Shown piece after piece: positions 24,824 to 33,704 of a stretch of DNA of 64,000 bases. A model generated the notes under the pieces. That model ran no database searches, had not been told where the DNA came from, and saw only the letters and a program-made list of their open reading frames with translations. The position numbers and the translations under genes were made by a program. The stretch is from Halobacillus salinus. GTDB taxonomy: Bacteria; Bacillota; Bacilli; Bacillales; Halobacillaceae. The first letter of the stretch is position 1. Each line of letters opens with the position of its first letter. The stretch covers positions 62,001 through 126,000 of the forward strand of contig NZ_SRJC01000002.1 in the NCBI RefSeq assembly GCF_004684905.1, written 5' to 3'.

Positions 24824-26143
24824 CTAGCCCTTAGGTAATTCGATTTCGAATACAGCTCCTTGTTCATTATAAGCTTGAATAGAGCCGCCACTACGCTCGA
24901 CAATTGCTCTTGAAATTGCAAGACCGAGCCCCGTTTCTCCTTCTTTCCCTTTTATGAAGCGTTCAAACAACTGTGGTAGAAGTTCCTCTGGAATTCCTTC
25001 CCCATCATCGCTTACTTTCACGACAACGTCTCTTTCTCTCACAATCGTTTCAACTTTGACATGCTGGTTTGCATGGCGAATAGCATTCTTGATGATATTG
25101 ATGAATGCTTGCAGGACCCTCTCCCCGTCGACATTCGCATAGAAAGAATCGTTTGCTTCAACTTTCAATTCGATGCCCTTCTCTTGTGCGAGCGGTAACA
25201 GCCTATCGTATGCCTGCGTAACCAACTGGATCAAATCGTTTTGTTCCGGATGGTACACATCTTCACTACTATCCAACTTGGCAAGTAAAATCATTTCGTT
25301 CACGATTTTCTTCAAGCGCTCCGTTTCATTGACCATCACGTTGTACCCTTTCTCGGCCGCTTCCCCTTCAAACACGCCATCCCGAATGCCTTCTGCATAG
25401 CCTTGAATAGACTGCAACGGCGTTTTCAGTTCATGGGAAGCATTTTGGAAGAATTGTTTTTGAGAATGAATATATCGAGATAGCTCGTTCGCCATTTGCC
25501 GCACGCTTTGATCCACTTCTTTAATCTCTCCTGTAGCTTCCACAGGTTCTAATTGATCGAATTGACGCTTCTCTATTTTCTTGAGTTCAAGCTTCAACCT
25601 TGAGAGCGGCGTAACGAGTCTTTTGGTTAAGAAGTAACTGATCAACACGGCTAAGACGAGTCCGATGAAAATTACCACAATCATCCGAAACGCAAACACC
25701 GACTGGACGGCTTGTAAGTCGTTGAGAGGTGTCGCCATCACGAGTACCTGGTCACTCTGCGGAGAAAGTGGGAAGTCATAGACCACGTAGCGTTCCTCCA
25801 GACCTCCCCATACTTCCTGATTCACAAGCTCTTCATCATAACGAAGCATCCATTCCCTCGCTAAACTGGCTGGCATCGTACGGAAAAGTACGATGTCCTC
25901 ACTACGGTCAAAAAGTAAAATGGGATAATTGCGGTCCTGAATCAGCTGAGATAGTGTGGGCCCGCTGGATGGCGTCTGGTCGTTGATGACATCGACCAAT
26001 ATATCCGCACGAGCCTCTAGCTGACGTTGTTCATCTTGAATCAACATATCCATTAATAAGGAATAGATAAAAAACGCGGTAATCGACATTAATACAAGAA
26101 TCAACGCTGTGAAGGCAGCGTTCAATTGGTACAGCAACTTCAT
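24824..26143 (-). CDS. cssS: Sensor histidine kinase, CssS-like
   Basis: 439-residue membrane kinase. Two membrane helices (about 8-30 and 153-172) enclose an extracytoplasmic sensor of about 120 residues. A HAMP linker follows, then the H-box QNASHELKTPLQS with His237, the N-box FINIIKNAIRHA, G1 DDGEGIP and G2 GETGLGLAI. The start overlaps the regulator's stop by four bases. The pair is divergent from htrA, the arrangement of CssRS next to htrB in Bacillus subtilis, where the kinase senses secretion and heat stress from misfolded exported proteins. The symbol rests mainly on the partner regulator and this context. Confidence 0.8.
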   Translation of the reverse strand: MKLLYQLNAAFTALILVLMSITAFFIYSLLMDMLIQDEQRQLEARADILVDVINDQTPSSGPTLSQLIQDRNYPILLFDRSEDIVLFRTMPASLAREWMLRYDEELVNQEVWGGLEERYVVYDFPLSPQSDQVLVMATPLNDLQAVQSVFAFRMIVVIFIGLVLAVLISYFLTKRLVTPLSRLKLELKKIEKRQFDQLEPVEATGEIKEVDQSVRQMANELSRYIHSQKQFFQNASHELKTPLQSIQGYAEGIRDGVFEGEAAEKGYNVMVNETERLKKIVNEMILLAKLDSSEDVYHPEQNDLIQLVTQAYDRLLPLAQEKGIELKVEANDSFYANVDGERVLQAFINIIKNAIRHANQHVKVETIVRERDVVVKVSDDGEGIPEELLPQLFERFIKGKEGETGLGLAISRAIVERSGGSIQAYNEQGAVFEIELPKG

Positions 26144-26820
26144 GATGATGGACCTCTCAGTCTATAGCCATGTCCCCAAACCGTCTCAATCGGCAGTTCT
26201 TTCATCTTTTTACGGATCCGCTTCACTAAATCATCGACAGCACGATCACTGCCGAAGTAGTCATCTCCCCAAACACGCACGAGCAGTTCCTCACGAGAGA
26301 AAGCTCTATTTTCTTGGGAAGCGAGAATCTTCAGTAGTTCGAATTCTTTCGTCGTAACATCGACTTCTGCCCCTTGGAAATAGGCCCTTCGCTCCGACTC
26401 ACTCAGCTGTAAATCTCCAGCCTGGATCGTATCGGTGTCCTGCTCAGGTTGCATGACCTGCCATCTTTTCAAATGGCGCTTCACCCTTGCTACAAGTTCC
26501 CTTGGACTGAAGGGTTTAGTTAAGTAATCATCTCCACCAAGCTCAAGACCCAAGATCTTATCCACCTCATCATCCTTGGCAGAGATGATGATAATGGGAA
26601 CCTCTGATGTCTGGCGGACGCGTTTACAAAATTCATATCCATCCATACCAGGAAGCATGATGTCCAGCACCCATAAATCAGGAGCTTCTTGTTCGAATAT
26701 CTCCCAGGCTTTTTCCGCTGTATCGACAGCTTCTACCTCGTAGCCTTCTTTCTTCAAGTAAGCTTCTACGATATCTCGAATATTCGGATCGTCTTCCACT
26801 AGCCCAATCAATTGGTCCAT
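26140..26820 (-). CDS. cssR: OmpR-family response regulator, CssR-like
   Basis: 226-residue DNA-binding regulator. The receiver domain has phospho-acceptor Asp53 in LWVLDIMLPGMDGYE and Lys in TKPFSPRELV. The winged-helix C-terminus carries VWGDDYFGSDRAVDDLVKR and ETVWGHGYR, closely resembling the CssR effector domain of bacilli. When phosphorylated by the adjacent kinase it should activate htrA, which lies divergently 240 bp away. ATG 26820 follows GGGGGAG. Confidence 0.83.
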   Translation of the reverse strand: MDQLIGLVEDDPNIRDIVEAYLKKEGYEVEAVDTAEKAWEIFEQEAPDLWVLDIMLPGMDGYEFCKRVRQTSEVPIIIISAKDDEVDKILGLELGGDDYLTKPFSPRELVARVKRHLKRWQVMQPEQDTDTIQAGDLQLSESERRAYFQGAEVDVTTKEFELLKILASQENRAFSREELLVRVWGDDYFGSDRAVDDLVKRIRKKMKELPIETVWGHGYRLRGPSS

Positions 26821-26971
26821 CCTTCTCCCCCTCTATCCTATCGTTTCTCCTATTTTCTCATACAATCTAAGGCTTCTCCCCTTTTACACACTTATTCCAC
26901 ATTTTCTCCAAACTCATTCCATACCTGATACGTAGAATAAGAATTGTCAGAGAGACACACCGAAGAAAAGC

Positions 26972-27007
26972 CGAGAGCTTTTAGCAGCTATGAATCATAA
27001 GCTCTCG
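26972..27007 (+). other. Stem-loop in the htrA leader
   Basis: CGAGAGCTT (26972-26980) pairs perfectly with AAGCTCTCG (26999-27007). No T run follows. Upstream, TAGAAT at 26934-26939 is a possible -10 with no good -35, as expected for an activator-dependent promoter. Role of the hairpin unknown. Confidence 0.45.
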
Positions 27008-27060
27008 CTTCCATCTCAAGATTCTCTTCACTCTATCTCTGAAAGGAGTACAAAGTTATT

Positions 27061-28194
27061 ATGCAAAATGAAGAGAAAAAACAACACCGCAATTATAAGC
27101 GTTCTGGATTAGCCTTTAGTGTACTTGGAGCAATTGTCGCTGTGTTCACCATTACGACGGTCTTCCAATGGCAAGGCATTTCTGTAGATATTAATACAAG
27201 TCAACCGACTGCACAAGCAGACGAGCTGCATCTAGGAGAAAATCAAAACGCTGTAACACAAGCGATCGATGAAGCTTCTAAAGCAGTTGTAGGAATTAGC
27301 AATATTCAAGGTTCCCAAAAAGCCGGCACTGGGTCCGGGGTCATTTACAAGGAAGATGGAGATCAAGCATTCATCGCAACGAATCATCACGTGGTAGAGG
27401 GATCTTCTTCTCTGGAAGTTATCCTGAGTGATGGGACGACAGTCGATGCTGAATTATTAGGTAGCGACCCCCTTACAGACCTGGCCGTTTTAAAAATAGA
27501 TAGCGAACATGTCGAAAAAGTTGCTGATTTAGCCAACGCCGATAACGTAGAGGTCGGCCAAACAGCCATTGCGATTGGTAACCCACTAGGCATGGAATTC
27601 GCAGGATCCGCTACAAAAGGGATTGTCAGTGGTCTTAACCGTAATATTCCGGTAGATATTAACGGTGACCAACAACCAGACTGGCAAACCGAAGTGATCC
27701 AAACCGACGCAGCCATCAACCCTGGTAACAGTGGCGGCGCGTTGATCAACCTACAAGGTGAAGTAATTGGCATCAACTCTATGAAGATTGCCAAAGAAGA
27801 AGTCGAAGGTATTGGTTTCTCTATCCCGATGAACGTTGCTAAGCCGGTCATTGAGGATTTAGAAACAAAAGGTGAAGTAGAACGTCCTTACATGGGAGTT
27901 TCTCTTCAAGACGTCAACCAAGTGCCACGTGCTGCCCTAGAGCAACAATTGAACCTTCCTGCTGATGTCACACACGGTGTGATTGTCAGAGGAGTTGAGC
28001 AAGGTTCATCTGCTGCTAAGGCAGGTCTTGAAAAGTATGACGTCATCACCGAAATCAATGGTGAAAAGGTAGAAACACTGATGGAGCTTCGTCAATATCT
28101 GTATAACAAAACAGAGAAAGGCGATTCCATCGAGTTGACGGTTTACCGCAATGGTCAACCGACAACAACAGAGCTCACTCTTTCCTCCCAGTGA
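27061..28194 (+). CDS. Membrane-anchored HtrA/DegP-type serine protease
   Basis: 377-residue quality-control protease on the outer face of the membrane. A short basic cytoplasmic N-terminus and one membrane helix (about 15-37) precede the trypsin-like domain with His110 in ATNHHVVEG, Asp140 in DPLTDLAVLKID and Ser224 in NPGNSGGALIN, followed by one PDZ domain (about 285-370). It degrades or refolds misfolded exported proteins. AAAGGAG lies 13 bases before ATG 27061, a slightly long spacing. Its position opposite a CssRS-like pair suggests it is the regulated output; it corresponds to the HtrA/HtrB group of bacilli, which cannot be told apart here. Confidence 0.93.
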   Translation: MQNEEKKQHRNYKRSGLAFSVLGAIVAVFTITTVFQWQGISVDINTSQPTAQADELHLGENQNAVTQAIDEASKAVVGISNIQGSQKAGTGSGVIYKEDGDQAFIATNHHVVEGSSSLEVILSDGTTVDAELLGSDPLTDLAVLKIDSEHVEKVADLANADNVEVGQTAIAIGNPLGMEFAGSATKGIVSGLNRNIPVDINGDQQPDWQTEVIQTDAAINPGNSGGALINLQGEVIGINSMKIAKEEVEGIGFSIPMNVAKPVIEDLETKGEVERPYMGVSLQDVNQVPRAALEQQLNLPADVTHGVIVRGVEQGSSAAKAGLEKYDVITEINGEKVETLMELRQYLYNKTEKGDSIELTVYRNGQPTTTELTLSSQ

Positions 28195-28264
28195 TATAGA
28201 TCGGAAAGAATTAACTTAAGAGAGGGACTTCCCTCCCTCTCAAAAACCCATACAACCTCTCTCT

Positions 28265-28301
28265 AAAAAGAGCGCTCGGCATAAGCCAAGCGCTCTTTTT
28301 T
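28265..28301. terminator. Bidirectional terminator between htrA and cardiolipin synthase
   Basis: AAAAAGAGCGCT pairs with AGCGCTCTTTTTT, with an inner GGC/GCC pairing. A weaker GAGAGGGA/TCCCTCTC hairpin precedes it at about 28219-28240. Confidence 0.88.
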
Positions 28302-28317
28302 ATTTCTTCTATTTTCA

Positions 28318-29763
28318 TTACAAAATAGGTGACAATAACCTGGAAATCGCTTCTTTGAAACGGATCCATTTCGAACGGGATTGATATAATTTATAAGTCA
28401 GTTCTGTCGAATCGACCATGTCTTCATGGAAACGATCGGCAAGTAGTCCTGCAATGTCTGGATGATAAAGAAAAGCATTGGCTTCAAAGTTCAGACGGAA
28501 GCTCCGAACATCAATGTTAGCTGTTCCGACCGATGCAATCTCTCCGTCTACCACAATCGTCTTAGCATGAAGGAATCCTTTCTGATACACATATACCGTA
28601 GCCCCGGCTTGGAGGAGGTCTCCAATATTCGAATAAGTCGCCCAATATACAAAAGGGTGGTCCGGTTTATTCGGAACCATTATCCGCACATCGACACCCG
28701 AGAGAACGGCGATACGCAAGGCATCAAGCAGACTGTCGTCTGGGATGAAATAAGGTGTTTGGATATAGACGTAGTCTTTAGCGGACATGATCATTTTCAT
28801 ATACCCGTGCTTAATCTGCTCCCAATCGGAATCCGGGCCACTAGAGACAATCTGCATCCCTACCTCCCCTTTAGATTCAGACGCATAATAGCGATCTTCA
28901 TAGACGATATCTTTTCGGGATGCTTGGTTCCAATCCAGTATAAAGCGTGTTTGCATGTGCCTGACCGATCCACCTTCGACTCTCAAGTGTGTATCACGCC
29001 AGTAGCCGAAACGCTTATTGAATCCTAAGTACTCATCTCCAATGTTGAATCCACCGATGTAGCCGACTTTCCCATCTATGATTGCCAGTTTACGGTGATT
29101 ACGGTAGTTGATTTTGAAGTTTACTTTTGGAATCCATGATGGGAAGAAGGATTCTACTTGTCCTCCAGCTTCTCGTATCCTTTTTACATACTTACGACTC
29201 AGTAGCCGAGAGCCCATATCGTCATATAGAAGCTTCACTTCAACTCCCTGCTTCGCTTTCGCAATCAGGGCATTCGCCAATCGCTCCCCTAAATTATCAT
29301 GACGTACAATGTAATAGAGTAGATGGATATGGTCCTCTGCCTGCTCGATATCTTCAATTAAGGCATGGAATTTTTTCTGCCCATCTGTAAAGAGTTCGAC
29401 ATCATTATCCTGCGACAAGAGCGCATCGTTGTTCTTCAAATGCATATAAATCAAATCTTCATACTTCACCATCGCCGGGTGATGGACCTCGAGCGTATCC
29501 TCTTTGATCGCATGCAATTGTTCCTGGACAGCTGTCAGCAGCCCCAAACGGCTCTTTTTGTCCCAAGTGAAAATTTCTTTATTACTGAGTCTGCGCCCGA
29601 ATATTAAATACAGTATGAATCCTGCAATCGGAATAAATAACAAGACCATCAGCCATGCCCATGTCGCGCTTGCATCTCTTCGTTCTAAGAAAATGATGGC
29701 AAAAGCTAACAGTACGTTCAGGAAAAGAATGATACTAACTATATACGGAAAAATATTCACCAT
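28318..29763 (-). CDS. cls: Cardiolipin synthase (phospholipase D superfamily)
   Basis: 481-residue membrane enzyme joining two phosphatidylglycerol molecules into cardiolipin plus glycerol. Two N-terminal membrane helices (about 4-22 and 33-54) precede two HKD catalytic motifs: HRKLAIIDGKVGYIGG and HAKTIVVDGEIASVGTAN. Length and layout match bacillar ClsA. ATG 29763 follows AAAGGTTGG. Monocistronic between terminators. Cardiolipin enrichment is a known salt and envelope-stress response in bacilli, consistent with the neighbouring CssRS/HtrA genes, though no shared regulation is visible. Confidence 0.93.
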   Translation of the reverse strand: MVNIFPYIVSIILFLNVLLAFAIIFLERRDASATWAWLMVLLFIPIAGFILYLIFGRRLSNKEIFTWDKKSRLGLLTAVQEQLHAIKEDTLEVHHPAMVKYEDLIYMHLKNNDALLSQDNDVELFTDGQKKFHALIEDIEQAEDHIHLLYYIVRHDNLGERLANALIAKAKQGVEVKLLYDDMGSRLLSRKYVKRIREAGGQVESFFPSWIPKVNFKINYRNHRKLAIIDGKVGYIGGFNIGDEYLGFNKRFGYWRDTHLRVEGGSVRHMQTRFILDWNQASRKDIVYEDRYYASESKGEVGMQIVSSGPDSDWEQIKHGYMKMIMSAKDYVYIQTPYFIPDDSLLDALRIAVLSGVDVRIMVPNKPDHPFVYWATYSNIGDLLQAGATVYVYQKGFLHAKTIVVDGEIASVGTANIDVRSFRLNFEANAFLYHPDIAGLLADRFHEDMVDSTELTYKLYQSRSKWIRFKEAISRLLSPIL

Positions 29764-29838
29764 GACACACCAACCTTTACTCAGGCGAATCCGTGTTATC
29801 GCCGATTCTTCAGCTATTATTTCGAATTACATTCACAA

Positions 29839-29877
29839 AAAAGAGATATGCTCCTTATTCAAAAGCATACCTCTTTT
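29839..29877 (-). terminator. Terminator-like hairpin after niaR
   Basis: AAAAGAGATATGCT pairs with AGCATACCTCTTTT with one A/C mismatch. The T run is on the minus-strand side. Confidence 0.65.
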
Positions 29878-29891
29878 CGTGTAAATGTCCA

Positions 29892-30434
29892 TTAATTTTT
29901 CATTAAGATCCCAGCATCGCCTAAGGCTTCAATCGCTTCCTCCAACGCATCCTCACTATCTGAAGCGATGGTATGCGTATGAATACCATCCGTAAGTTCC
30001 AAAAGGAAGGACGCTTTGGTCGTTTGCACTTGGTCGATGAATTTCTTTACATCCCTGCGATTCGAAATCCTGAGCTGAGCAGTCAAATCACCATAAATCG
30101 GATGCTCTACAACGACGTCCTGTACGTAGACACCATGATCGACTAGTATATTCAACTCATCCTCTGTTTCATTCGAACCATGCTGGCATACAATCGTACG
30201 CTGATAAGCAAGTTCATCTTTGGCATCTGTCATGAAAAGATACCCTTGGCTTGTCGCAACAATCGGTTCATTCCGTGCCTTCAACAACGAAACATCGCCG
30301 ACAATCACTTGCCTCGTAACATTCATCTCTTCAGCTAATGAGCTTCCGGTGACGGGCGTTCCACGTTGTTTTAGCAAAGATAGGATGTGCTCTCTACGTT
30401 CACTTGCTTTCATTTTTTTGAATGATTGACTCAT
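29892..30434 (-). CDS. niaR: Niacin-responsive transcriptional repressor (HTH_11 plus 3H domain)
   Basis: 180-residue repressor of NAD-synthesis and niacin-uptake genes. The N-terminal winged helix (RREHILSLLKQRGTPVTGSS, then LAEEMNVTRQVIVGDVSLL) is followed by the 3H domain, named for its three conserved histidines, here around CQHGS, VEHPIYGDL and DGIHTHTI, which bind niacin and metal. ATG 30434 follows AAGGAGCC. No NAD-synthesis gene is adjacent, so it probably acts in trans. Confidence 0.88.
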   Translation of the reverse strand: MSQSFKKMKASERREHILSLLKQRGTPVTGSSLAEEMNVTRQVIVGDVSLLKARNEPIVATSQGYLFMTDAKDELAYQRTIVCQHGSNETEDELNILVDHGVYVQDVVVEHPIYGDLTAQLRISNRRDVKKFIDQVQTTKASFLLELTDGIHTHTIASDSEDALEEAIEALGDAGILMKN

Positions 30435-30520
30435 TTAAAACGGCTCCTTCGTGCGATTTACATAAGATTATCTTACCACAAGAGATGGGACTTCTGGAAG
30501 AGATAGGGGGAACTTCTCAC

Positions 30521-31975
30521 CTATACTTCAAATCCGGAAAGCTTCCACTGCTCCACAGAAAAAGTTGTGGACCCTAGCGAAGTAAACAAAATATGTTCTT
30601 CTTCAGGTTGAGGGTAGATTCTTGATGTAAAGACCTCTTCACCGTTGTTCACAAAGATCTCTAACGTCGAGTGATCCAGAAACATATGGATGTTCTTCAG
30701 TTCACTTCTTAATTCCGTCCGGCGAAACTCTGTTTTCGACTTATCTTCCAAATGTGGTCTCGATAAGGTCATAACACCATCTTTGTAACTTAAGGAAGCG
30801 TATTGGAACAGTTCAATTGAGAATTGTTCGCCGGTTGTCTCGAGATCAATATTCAATTCAATGGCTTTTCCTTGAATACCACGAATCGCCTTTTGATCAT
30901 TCTCGATTGTGATAGAAGAATGAAGCAGAACAGGACCTCTCATTTCCTTCAGTTCCTCCAGCGGTTGCTGAATGATCTGTTCTCCGTCCCATGTCAATTG
31001 GCGAGGTAAGGTCAAACAATGGATCCACTCGTTCTCAACTGTTGGGTGGGCTTGTTCATATTGGTCTGGTACACCCATCCACCCAATCAATATACGACGC
31101 CCTTTGTCATCTACCGTTGTTTGAGGAGCGTAAAACTCAAACCCAAGGTCTAGTTCTGTAAAAGTCCCGTGGTCCAAATACGGCTTATCGTAATCTAATT
31201 GACCAGTGAAGTAACCACTTTGATACACATTCGCATATTTCATACCGTCTGCTTCCAAGCCTTGAGGAGAGACGATGAGCACATCCGTACCATCTAATTC
31301 GAACAGGTCAGGACATTCCCACATGTAACCGAATGAACCCATACCGTTTTCCTTACTTCCTGCAATCGGTCCGAGGAAGGTCCATTCCAACAAATCATCG
31401 GAACGGAAAAGCACAGCTTTCCCTTGTTCGTCCTCGCTCTGTGCTCCGATCACCATATAGAACCGGTCATCATGACTCCAGACTTTCGGGTCGCGGAAAT
31501 GAGCAGTGTACCCGTCCGGAAGCTCTGCTACTACTCCTTTTTTCTCGAAATGGATCCCGTCTTCTGACACAGCAAGACATTGATACGTTTCGCGATTTCC
31601 GTTCTCGTCTTTCACATTTCCTGTGTAAAAGAGGTGGAGCTTATCTTCGTGTACAATCGCGCTACCAGAATAGACACCATTCTTATCGAACCAGTCTGAT
31701 GGTGTCAGAGCCGGCTTTTCATGCGTATAATGGACGAAATCTTTCGTGGTGTAATGACCCCAGAATTTCGCACCATGCCCCGTATCAAACGGCATCCATT
31801 GATAGAAAATATGATACGTATCCCCCCACTGGACGAAACCGTTCGGATCATTCAACAAACCGACCGGTGGCATCAGGTGGTAGCTAAGCCTGTATGGATC
31901 AGCTTCCACTGTTTCTTTATGCTGTTCGACTTCTTCCGCGGCTAGTTGTAGTAACTCTTGATTTCTCTCTGACAT
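30521..31975 (-). CDS. Sucrose-6-phosphate hydrolase (GH32)
   Basis: 484-residue glycoside hydrolase family 32 enzyme cleaving sucrose-6-phosphate to glucose-6-phosphate and fructose. The beta-fructosidase motif GLLNDPNGF carries nucleophile Asp43; AHFRDPKVW contains the RDP motif, and MWECPDLFEL contains the ECPD acid-base motif. The C-terminal beta-sandwich follows (about 345-484). ATG 31975 follows AGGAGGGG. It lies 11 bases after the fructokinase gene, so the pair forms a sucrose-use operon (ScrK/ScrB type). No sucrose PTS permease is in the window; cytoplasmic location is inferred from the lack of a signal peptide. Confidence 0.92.
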   Translation of the reverse strand: MSERNQELLQLAAEEVEQHKETVEADPYRLSYHLMPPVGLLNDPNGFVQWGDTYHIFYQWMPFDTGHGAKFWGHYTTKDFVHYTHEKPALTPSDWFDKNGVYSGSAIVHEDKLHLFYTGNVKDENGNRETYQCLAVSEDGIHFEKKGVVAELPDGYTAHFRDPKVWSHDDRFYMVIGAQSEDEQGKAVLFRSDDLLEWTFLGPIAGSKENGMGSFGYMWECPDLFELDGTDVLIVSPQGLEADGMKYANVYQSGYFTGQLDYDKPYLDHGTFTELDLGFEFYAPQTTVDDKGRRILIGWMGVPDQYEQAHPTVENEWIHCLTLPRQLTWDGEQIIQQPLEELKEMRGPVLLHSSITIENDQKAIRGIQGKAIELNIDLETTGEQFSIELFQYASLSYKDGVMTLSRPHLEDKSKTEFRRTELRSELKNIHMFLDHSTLEIFVNNGEEVFTSRIYPQPEEEHILFTSLGSTTFSVEQWKLSGFEV

Positions 31976-31986
31976 ACGGTCCCCTC

Positions 31987-32934
31987 CTATTTCAAGTACT
32001 CATCGACTTCAGCGCGTGTTGGTAGTGCTGTCATAGCTCCTTTGGTCGACGCTGCAAGTGCCCCTGATACACTCGCGAATTTCGTAATCTCTTCTAACTC
32101 GGATAAAGTCAACTGGTCTGTAGATTTGTCTCGTTCGCTCAACTGATACAATACTCCAGAAACGAAGGCATCACCCGCTCCAGTCGTGTCGACGGCTTGT
32201 ACTTTCATCGCTGGAACAGTGGTGTGTCCTTCTTTAGTGAAAATATGGCTCCCATCCGCACCAAGCGTTACATAAAGAACAGGAATATCGAATCCAGCGA
32301 GCTTTTCTACTCCTTTTTCAATATCCGTTTCCCCAGTCAGGAACTCGAGCTCTTCTTCTGAGATTTTCACAATATCTGCTTCTCCCAGCATCGATTCAAT
32401 CGTTTCTTTCGCTTGATCTTCTGATTTCCATAATCCGAGGCGAAGATTCGGGTCGTAGGAAACAATGACACCTTGCGTTTTAGCCTGTTGAACTGCGAAT
32501 TTCGTTGCCGTACGTGCCGGTTCATTGATCATAGAAATAGAACCGAAATGGAAGACGTTATGCTCCTCGAATAACGCAGGGACCACTTCTTCCTTCTCCA
32601 AATAACGATCCGCACTTGGGTCAATATAGAAGTCAAAGCTCCGTTCCCCATTGTCATCCAATGTGACGAAAACGACTCCGGTCCGGACATCTTTAGTAAA
32701 CAGCATGTGCTCTGTGTTCACTCCATAAGAGGAAAGCGTGTCGTAAAGAAAACGGCCCAGTACATCATCGCCTACTTTCCCTAGGAACGTAGAACGGACA
32801 CCTAAACGGGACAATCCAACCGCTACGTTAGCTGGTGCACCCCCGGGACTTTTCTGGAAATTGATATTCTCGTCATCTAACGGAATGAAATCGATCAGGG
32901 CTTCCCCTAAACTAATTACGCCTTTTTTCATCAT
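31987..32934 (-). CDS. Fructokinase, PfkB family
   Basis: 315-residue sugar kinase phosphorylating fructose released by the downstream sucrose-phosphate hydrolase. It has the PfkB signature 1 region SPGGAPANVAVGLSRLG (about 29-45) and signature 2 VDTTGAGDAFVSGVLYQL, whose GAGD aspartate is the catalytic base. ATG 32934 (MMKK) follows AAAGGTTGG. First gene of a two-gene operon behind a promoter with a nearby palindromic operator-like site. PfkB kinases vary in sugar, but operon context makes fructose the best guess. Confidence 0.88.
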   Translation of the reverse strand: MMKKGVISLGEALIDFIPLDDENINFQKSPGGAPANVAVGLSRLGVRSTFLGKVGDDVLGRFLYDTLSSYGVNTEHMLFTKDVRTGVVFVTLDDNGERSFDFYIDPSADRYLEKEEVVPALFEEHNVFHFGSISMINEPARTATKFAVQQAKTQGVIVSYDPNLRLGLWKSEDQAKETIESMLGEADIVKISEEELEFLTGETDIEKGVEKLAGFDIPVLYVTLGADGSHIFTKEGHTTVPAMKVQAVDTTGAGDAFVSGVLYQLSERDKSTDQLTLSELEEITKFASVSGALAASTKGAMTALPTRAEVDEYLK

Positions 32935-32969
32935 GAACCAACCTTTCCGTTTATGTAGATATTTTCTCC

Positions 32970-33000
32970 ATTATACCCGTAATCAGGGGGCGGTTTCCAA
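32970..33000 (-). promoter_or_regulatory. Promoter of the fructokinase/sucrase operon
   Basis: Read on the minus strand, TTGGAA (32995-33000) precedes a perfect TATAAT (32970-32975) by 19 bp. The -35 is weak and the spacer long, so the promoter may need help. Confidence 0.5.
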
Positions 33001-33016
33001 TATTCTTATAGTAAAT

Positions 33017-33032
33017 AGGGAATCGATTACAC
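33017..33032. promoter_or_regulatory. Palindromic operator-like site (LacI/ScrR or cre type)
   Basis: GGGAATCGATTACACA has a central AATCGATT palindrome with the CpG centre of LacI-family operators. In reverse, TGTAATCGATTCCC matches 12 of 14 cre positions. It lies about 17 bp upstream of the -35 of the sucrose operon. Either a dedicated sucrose regulator or CcpA could bind. Confidence 0.4.
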
Positions 33033-33050
33033 ACAGACATGTGAAGTCAT

Positions 33051-33085
33051 AAAAGATCCTGAAGTTTTTCGCTTCAGGATCTTTT
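33051..33085. terminator. Terminator after the EIIA gene
   Basis: AAAAGATCCTGAAG (33051-33064) pairs perfectly with CTTCAGGATCTTTT (33072-33085); runs of A and T on both sides. Confidence 0.9.
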
Positions 33086-33089
33086 TTCG

Positions 33090-33584
33090 TTATTTCGTTT
33101 TCACCGTAGCAATGGAAGTCTCTCCAGCCTGTGCTTCATCTGAGTAAGAAGGATCGAATGTTTCTACCGCATCATCAAAGTTCGTTATGATAACAGGGGT
33201 AATCGTGCTCTTTGCTTTCTCTTTCACCAGTTCAGGATCGAATGTGATCAAATGGTCTCCAGCACTCACCTTATCCCCTTGTTTCACGTGTCCTTCAAAT
33301 CCTTCCCCTTCCATCGAAACGGTTTCCAATCCGATATGCACTAATACTTCTATTCCGGACTTCGTCTTGATTCCAACCGCATGATTGGTCGGGAAGATTT
33401 GGACGATCTCACCTGATATAGGGCTGACCACTTTACCATCAGCAGGTTCCACTGCCACTCCGTCTCCCATCATACGCTGACTGAAAACGGGGTCGTCCAC
33501 TTCATCAAGGGAGACAACTTTACCATTTACCGGTGCGAGGAGCGTTTCTTCTGTGCTTTTCTTACCGAATAATTTCTCTAACAC
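33090..33584 (-). CDS. PTS glucose-type EIIA component
   Basis: 164-residue phosphocarrier of the sugar phosphotransferase system. It takes phosphate from HPr on His83 (EVLVHIGLETV) and passes it to an EIIB; His68 in FPTNHAVGI is the conserved active-site partner. Being a free-standing EIIA, it probably serves EIIBC permeases that lack their own EIIA domain, such as a sucrose permease, which would fit the adjacent sucrose operon. The start is GTG 33584, six bases after AAGGAAGG; no ATG is available nearby. A terminator separates it from the fructokinase gene downstream. Confidence 0.9.
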   Translation of the reverse strand: MLEKLFGKKSTEETLLAPVNGKVVSLDEVDDPVFSQRMMGDGVAVEPADGKVVSPISGEIVQIFPTNHAVGIKTKSGIEVLVHIGLETVSMEGEGFEGHVKQGDKVSAGDHLITFDPELVKEKAKSTITPVIITNFDDAVETFDPSYSDEAQAGETSIATVKTK

Positions 33585-33667
33585 GTGTATCCTTCCTTTC
33601 TAAGAAGAAAAGTATAGTGAAGCATATACCTACTCCATTCCCCTAGACTTCTCTGATAAACCAACGA

Positions 33668-33703
33668 AACGCATGCTCTTAATTTAAAGAGCATGCGTTT
33701 TTT
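33668..33703 (-). terminator. Intrinsic terminator after the methionine gamma-lyase gene
   Basis: AACGCATGCTCTT (33668-33680) pairs perfectly with AAGAGCATGCGTT (33687-33699). The hairpin ends next to the stop codon region. The T run is mainly on the plus strand, so it may act in both directions. Confidence 0.7.
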
Positions 33704-33704
33704 A

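Noticed and set aside
28462-29028. Plus-strand frame of 188 codons
   Set aside because: Antisense to cardiolipin synthase, whose two HKD motifs are on the other strand.
31333-31887. Plus-strand frame of 184 codons
   Set aside because: Antisense to the GH32 enzyme; no start context and no recognisable domain.
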